From Chloroflexota bacterium (GTDB lineage Bacteria > Chloroflexota > Anaerolineae > Aggregatilineales > Ch27), in the NCBI GenBank assembly GCA_019873685.1, contig JAIOAT010000006.1:62001-126000 (forward strand): 64,000 nt of DNA, read 5' to 3'. A program made the translations under genes and the position numbers. How positions within the stretch are numbered: the stretch's first letter is position 1; each line of letters opens with the position of its first letter. Shown piece by piece: positions 61,520-64,000 of this stretch. The notes beneath the pieces were generated by a model. It made no database searches and was not told the origin of the DNA. It was given only the letters and a program-made list of their open reading frames with translations.

Positions 61520-61546
61520 TCCGCAGTGCGCGACGATATCCGCTTT

Positions 61547-61588
61547 GCCCCCGGGCTGCTGGCGCTTTCCGGCTGGCGACCCGGGGGC
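61547..61588 (+). terminator. Stem-loop between the second and third cytochrome genes
   Basis: GCCCCCGGG at 61547-61555 and CCCGGGGGC at 61580-61588 pair over 9 bp around a 24-base loop. There is no T-run. The gap of 232 bp may carry its own promoter for the next gene, but no clear hexamers were found. Confidence 0.45.
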
Positions 61589-61751
61589 CTTGCCGCCCGG
61601 TAGAAGCAACAACCTGTCATCCCAGGGCGGTATTATCGTCACTCGACAGGCCGCGGGCCTTCAGGCTACCATTATCCAAGATGACCGTTTTCCTCTAAAC
61701 GCTCCGAACCGCTCTGTTTGAGGCACACCGGATAGGGGGGAAGTCTCAACC

Positions 61752-64000
61752 ATGCGACCCTTGCGCCTTTTGATCGCTGGCCTGATATTCGCCGGGCTGG
61801 GCCTGCTGCTCATCAGCGGCATCGTGGCCGCCCAGGGCGGCGATGAAGCGACCTATATCGGCGGCGGCGAGTGCCGATCCTGTCACCGCGGCCTCAGCCG
61901 CGACTACGCGGGCACGCTGCACGCCCGCGCTCTGCAGGATACCCGCTCGGATAAGACCGCCATCCTGGCCGATTTTACGGCAGGCGAGGATGTGCGCACG
62001 GTGCTGCTCCCTGGCGAGGACGCGCCGCGCCCCTTCACCGCTGAGGATATCGCCTATGCCGTGGGCGGCGGGCGCTACCTGCAGCGTTACCTGGTCGAGG
62101 CCGGCGATGGCCGCTATATCGTCCTGCCCGCTCAGTGGAATGTGGCAGCCGCCGCCTGGGAGCCGCTGGCGCTGGCCGAGGAATGGCCTGCCCCGGCCTA
62201 TGACTGGGGCGCTAACTGCGCTTATTGCCACACCACCGCCCTCGACACGGCGAGCTATACCTGGCTGGAGGACGGCGTGCAGTGCGAGGCCTGCCACGGG
62301 CCGGGCAGCGTCCATGCGGCCCTGGCCGACGCGGCGGGCGTCCGCCCCCGGCCAGCGGAACTGGCGGCCATCCGCAGCGCGATTGTCAACTCGCCCGACC
62401 CGCAGATCTGCGGCCAGTGCCACGCCGTCGGCCAGGCTCCCGACGGCCATCCCTACCCGGTCGGTTACCGGCCCGGCGAACCGCTGGACGAATCCTATAC
62501 CATCAGCACGCCGGGGGATGAGTCCGATCACTGGTGGCCCACCGGCCACGCCGCCGACGTAGGTATGCAGTTCAATGAGTGGTTCCATTCCGCCCACGCC
62601 CGCGCCCTGGAAACCGCCCGCAGCAGCGATTATGCCGACGAGACCTGTCTGAGCTGCCACAGCGGCGACTATCGCTATGTGGAGCGCGTGCGCGGCTGGT
62701 TCGCCGAGGGCAGTCTGGACGGCGACCCGCCGGAGGCGCTGACGCTCCAGACGGCGGCGCTGGGCGTTGTCTGCGGGACCTGCCACAACCCTCATGCCGA
62801 GGGTGCGCCGGACTTCTTCCTGGTCGAAGAGCCGGAGGCGCTGTGCGCTGAATGTCACAGCAACACCGGCGAAAGCGTCACCCATCACCCGCAGCTTGAC
62901 CTCTATCAGGGTCTGCCGCTGGTAGCCGAAGTCGCGCCGATCCCCTCCGCCCACTTCAGCGCGGAAGACGGGCCGGATTGCCTGTCCTGCCATATGGCCC
63001 GCCTGCCGGTCGAGGGTGGGGCGCTGGCCACGCACAGCCTGCTGGCCATCCTGCCCGGCGCACCGGAAGCGCTGGAAGCGGCAGCTGGCTGCACCACCTG
63101 CCACAACGCCATCGGCGCGGCGCAACTGGCGAGCTTCATCAGCGATGTACAGGCGGACTTCAGCGCCCGCCTTGAGGCAGCCCGCGCCGCCCTGGGGGCG
63201 GACGCGCCGGGCTGGGTGGAGGGCGCGCTGGACGCCGTCGAAAGCGACGGCAGCGGCGGCCTGCACAACTACTCCTACAGCCAGGCCCTGCTCAGCGCCG
63301 CTGAAGCTGCCCTGGGGATCGGGCCACAGGCTCCTGCTGCCGCGGTGTACGAGGCGCCGCCCAACTGGGTGGAATTGCCGCTGCTGGGTATGGTCGAAGG
63401 GCTGACCCTGCCCGGCCTGCTGGCCGGTGGCGCCGGGACGCTGATCCTGCTGGTCGGCGGCGTGATTCTGCTGTTCGGCAGGGACTGGCGGCAGCTGGTG
63501 GGCATCCTGCTCATTCTGGCGGCGATCGCCCTGGCGACCGCCCCCTGGTGGGCGCTGGAACGCCCGCGGCAGGTGGCCCGCGCCAGCGGCGACGACGGCT
63601 ACTGCCTGATGTGCCACGCCGGGGAGCGCACCCTGACGCTGGCTGACGGCAACACGATCAGCCTGCGGGTTGATCCGGCGGCGATGGACGCTTCCGTGCA
63701 CGGCGTGGAAAGCAGCCGGGGGCGGCTGGGCTGCCTGGACTGCCACAGCGCGGCGGCCTTCCCGCACGGCCCGGCCCCGACCAGCCTGCGCGAGTACCGC
63801 CTGGCCGGGGTGCCGCTCTGCGCCGGCTGCCACCAGGACTCGCTGGGTCACTACGAGGAAGTACGGGCGAAGAACATCGCGGTCGGCTGCGTCGATTGCC
63901 ACGGCGCGCATGCCGTCGCTCCGGCGGAGACGCTCAGCCAGACTCCGCCGCCCCGCCCACGTGAGATCGCGCCCGGCGCATCCGCGCTGGAGGCGACGCC
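61752..64000 (+). CDS. Multiheme cytochrome c with heme-membrane-heme layout (cut by window end)
   Basis: At least 749 residues; the frame is open to the right edge with no stop codon. ATG at 61752 follows GGGGGGAAG. Signal peptide (about 1-28, ends VAAQ). The first part has CRSCH, CAYCH, CEACH, CGQCH, CLSCH, CGTCH, CAECH, CLSCH and CTTCH. Two membrane helices follow (about residues 552-575 and 582-600), then CLMCH, CLDCH, CAGCH and CVDCH: 13 hemes so far. Two helices put both heme domains on the same side, so the protein is anchored in the middle of its length. YIGGGECRSCHRGLSRDYAGTLHARA is c554/c7-like. It is likely an envelope electron-transfer hub with the two upstream cytochromes. Confidence 0.9.
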   Translation, partial: MRPLRLLIAGLIFAGLGLLLISGIVAAQGGDEATYIGGGECRSCHRGLSRDYAGTLHARALQDTRSDKTAILADFTAGEDVRTVLLPGEDAPRPFTAEDIAYAVGGGRYLQRYLVEAGDGRYIVLPAQWNVAAAAWEPLALAEEWPAPAYDWGANCAYCHTTALDTASYTWLEDGVQCEACHGPGSVHAALADAAGVRPRPAELAAIRSAIVNSPDPQICGQCHAVGQAPDGHPYPVGYRPGEPLDESYTISTPGDESDHWWPTGHAADVGMQFNEWFHSAHARALETARSSDYADETCLSCHSGDYRYVERVRGWFAEGSLDGDPPEALTLQTAALGVVCGTCHNPHAEGAPDFFLVEEPEALCAECHSNTGESVTHHPQLDLYQGLPLVAEVAPIPSAHFSAEDGPDCLSCHMARLPVEGGALATHSLLAILPGAPEALEAAAGCTTCHNAIGAAQLASFISDVQADFSARLEAARAALGADAPGWVEGALDAVESDGSGGLHNYSYSQALLSAAEAALGIGPQAPAAAVYEAPPNWVELPLLGMVEGLTLPGLLAGGAGTLILLVGGVILLFGRDWRQLVGILLILAAIALATAPWWALERPRQVARASGDDGYCLMCHAGERTLTLADGNTISLRVDPAAMDASVHGVESSRGRLGCLDCHSAAAFPHGPAPTSLREYRLAGVPLCAGCHQDSLGHYEEVRAKNIAVGCVDCHGAHAVAPAETLSQTPPPRPREIAPGASALEAT

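Noticed and set aside
61746-63911. Long open minus-strand frame opposite the third cytochrome
   Set aside because: The plus strand shows thirteen CxxCH motifs with signal peptide and helices; the antisense product has no domain.

Overview
The window is high-GC bacterial DNA, densely coded, with rare AT-rich spots at promoters. I see no rRNA, tRNA or CRISPR array. The gene content best fits a member of the Chloroflexota (Anaerolineae-like): CUT1 sugar importers without their own ATPase, a maltose-binding protein with a pullulanase-type X25 tail, Thr/Pro-rich linkers after a single membrane anchor, YfhO/DUF2142 membrane proteins, a bifunctional ADP-forming acyl-CoA synthetase/acetyltransferase, and large multiheme cytochromes. 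This is an inference from protein families; no phylogenetic marker gene was seen.

Layout. 1-0.8 kb: 3' part of a polytopic membrane protein. 0.8-8.5 kb (minus strand): a chemosensory operon read as cheW, mcp, cheA with a C-terminal receiver, cheB, cheY/pilH-like receiver, degenerate RsbT-like protein, second cheW, and a pseudo-receiver/Roadblock protein; there is no cheR. 8.6-9.9 kb: two related membrane-anchored proteins. 10-16.7 kb (minus): marR with a readable promoter and operator, then malE-malF-malG and a GH13 amylase. 16.8-25.7 kb: Lon-like N-domain protein, YfhO protein, secreted protein, YdiJ-like FAD/Fe-S dehydrogenase, anchored HhH protein and a small secreted Cys/Asp repeat protein. 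25.7-27.4 kb: GYD protein and a GT4 glycosyltransferase carrying a perfect 96-bp tandem duplication. 27.7-36.0 kb (plus): LacI regulator, cytoplasmic ADP-ribosylglycohydrolase-fold protein, CUT1 importer and a secreted protein of the same fold. 36-42.4 kb: SH3-repeat protein, EEP nuclease and a decayed phage packaging module (TerS-like, TerL, portal) with DUF3592 and DUF4258 genes. 42.7-51.1 kb (mostly minus): two VIT1/CCC1-type proteins, one fused to a ferritin-like domain, cspA with a long attenuator-bearing leader, RhtB exporter, a helical-domain/APH-kinase fusion, B-box protein, NAD kinase and DUF2142 protein. 51.6-56.9 kb: ADP-forming acyl-CoA synthetase-GNAT and a GH3 glucosidase. 57.2-64 kb: three consecutive multiheme cytochromes with at least 33 heme-binding sites, the last running off the window end.

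How it fits together. Much of the window reads as a fermentative or respiratory heterotroph's toolkit: alpha-glucan capture and cleavage, beta-glucoside hydrolysis, ATP from acyl-CoA through an ADP-forming synthetase, and possible disposal of electrons through periplasmic or extracellular cytochromes. The two strongest candidates for undescribed systems are the locus at 27.7-36.0 kb, where a cytoplasmic and an exported ADP-ribosylglycohydrolase-fold protein bracket an ABC importer under a LacI regulator, and the cytochrome cluster at the right edge. Smaller points of interest are the cspA leader attenuator, perfect Shine-Dalgarno sequences stranded about 70-125 nt upstream of start codons, a degenerate signalling module in the che operon, and a family of purine-rich intergenic repeats.
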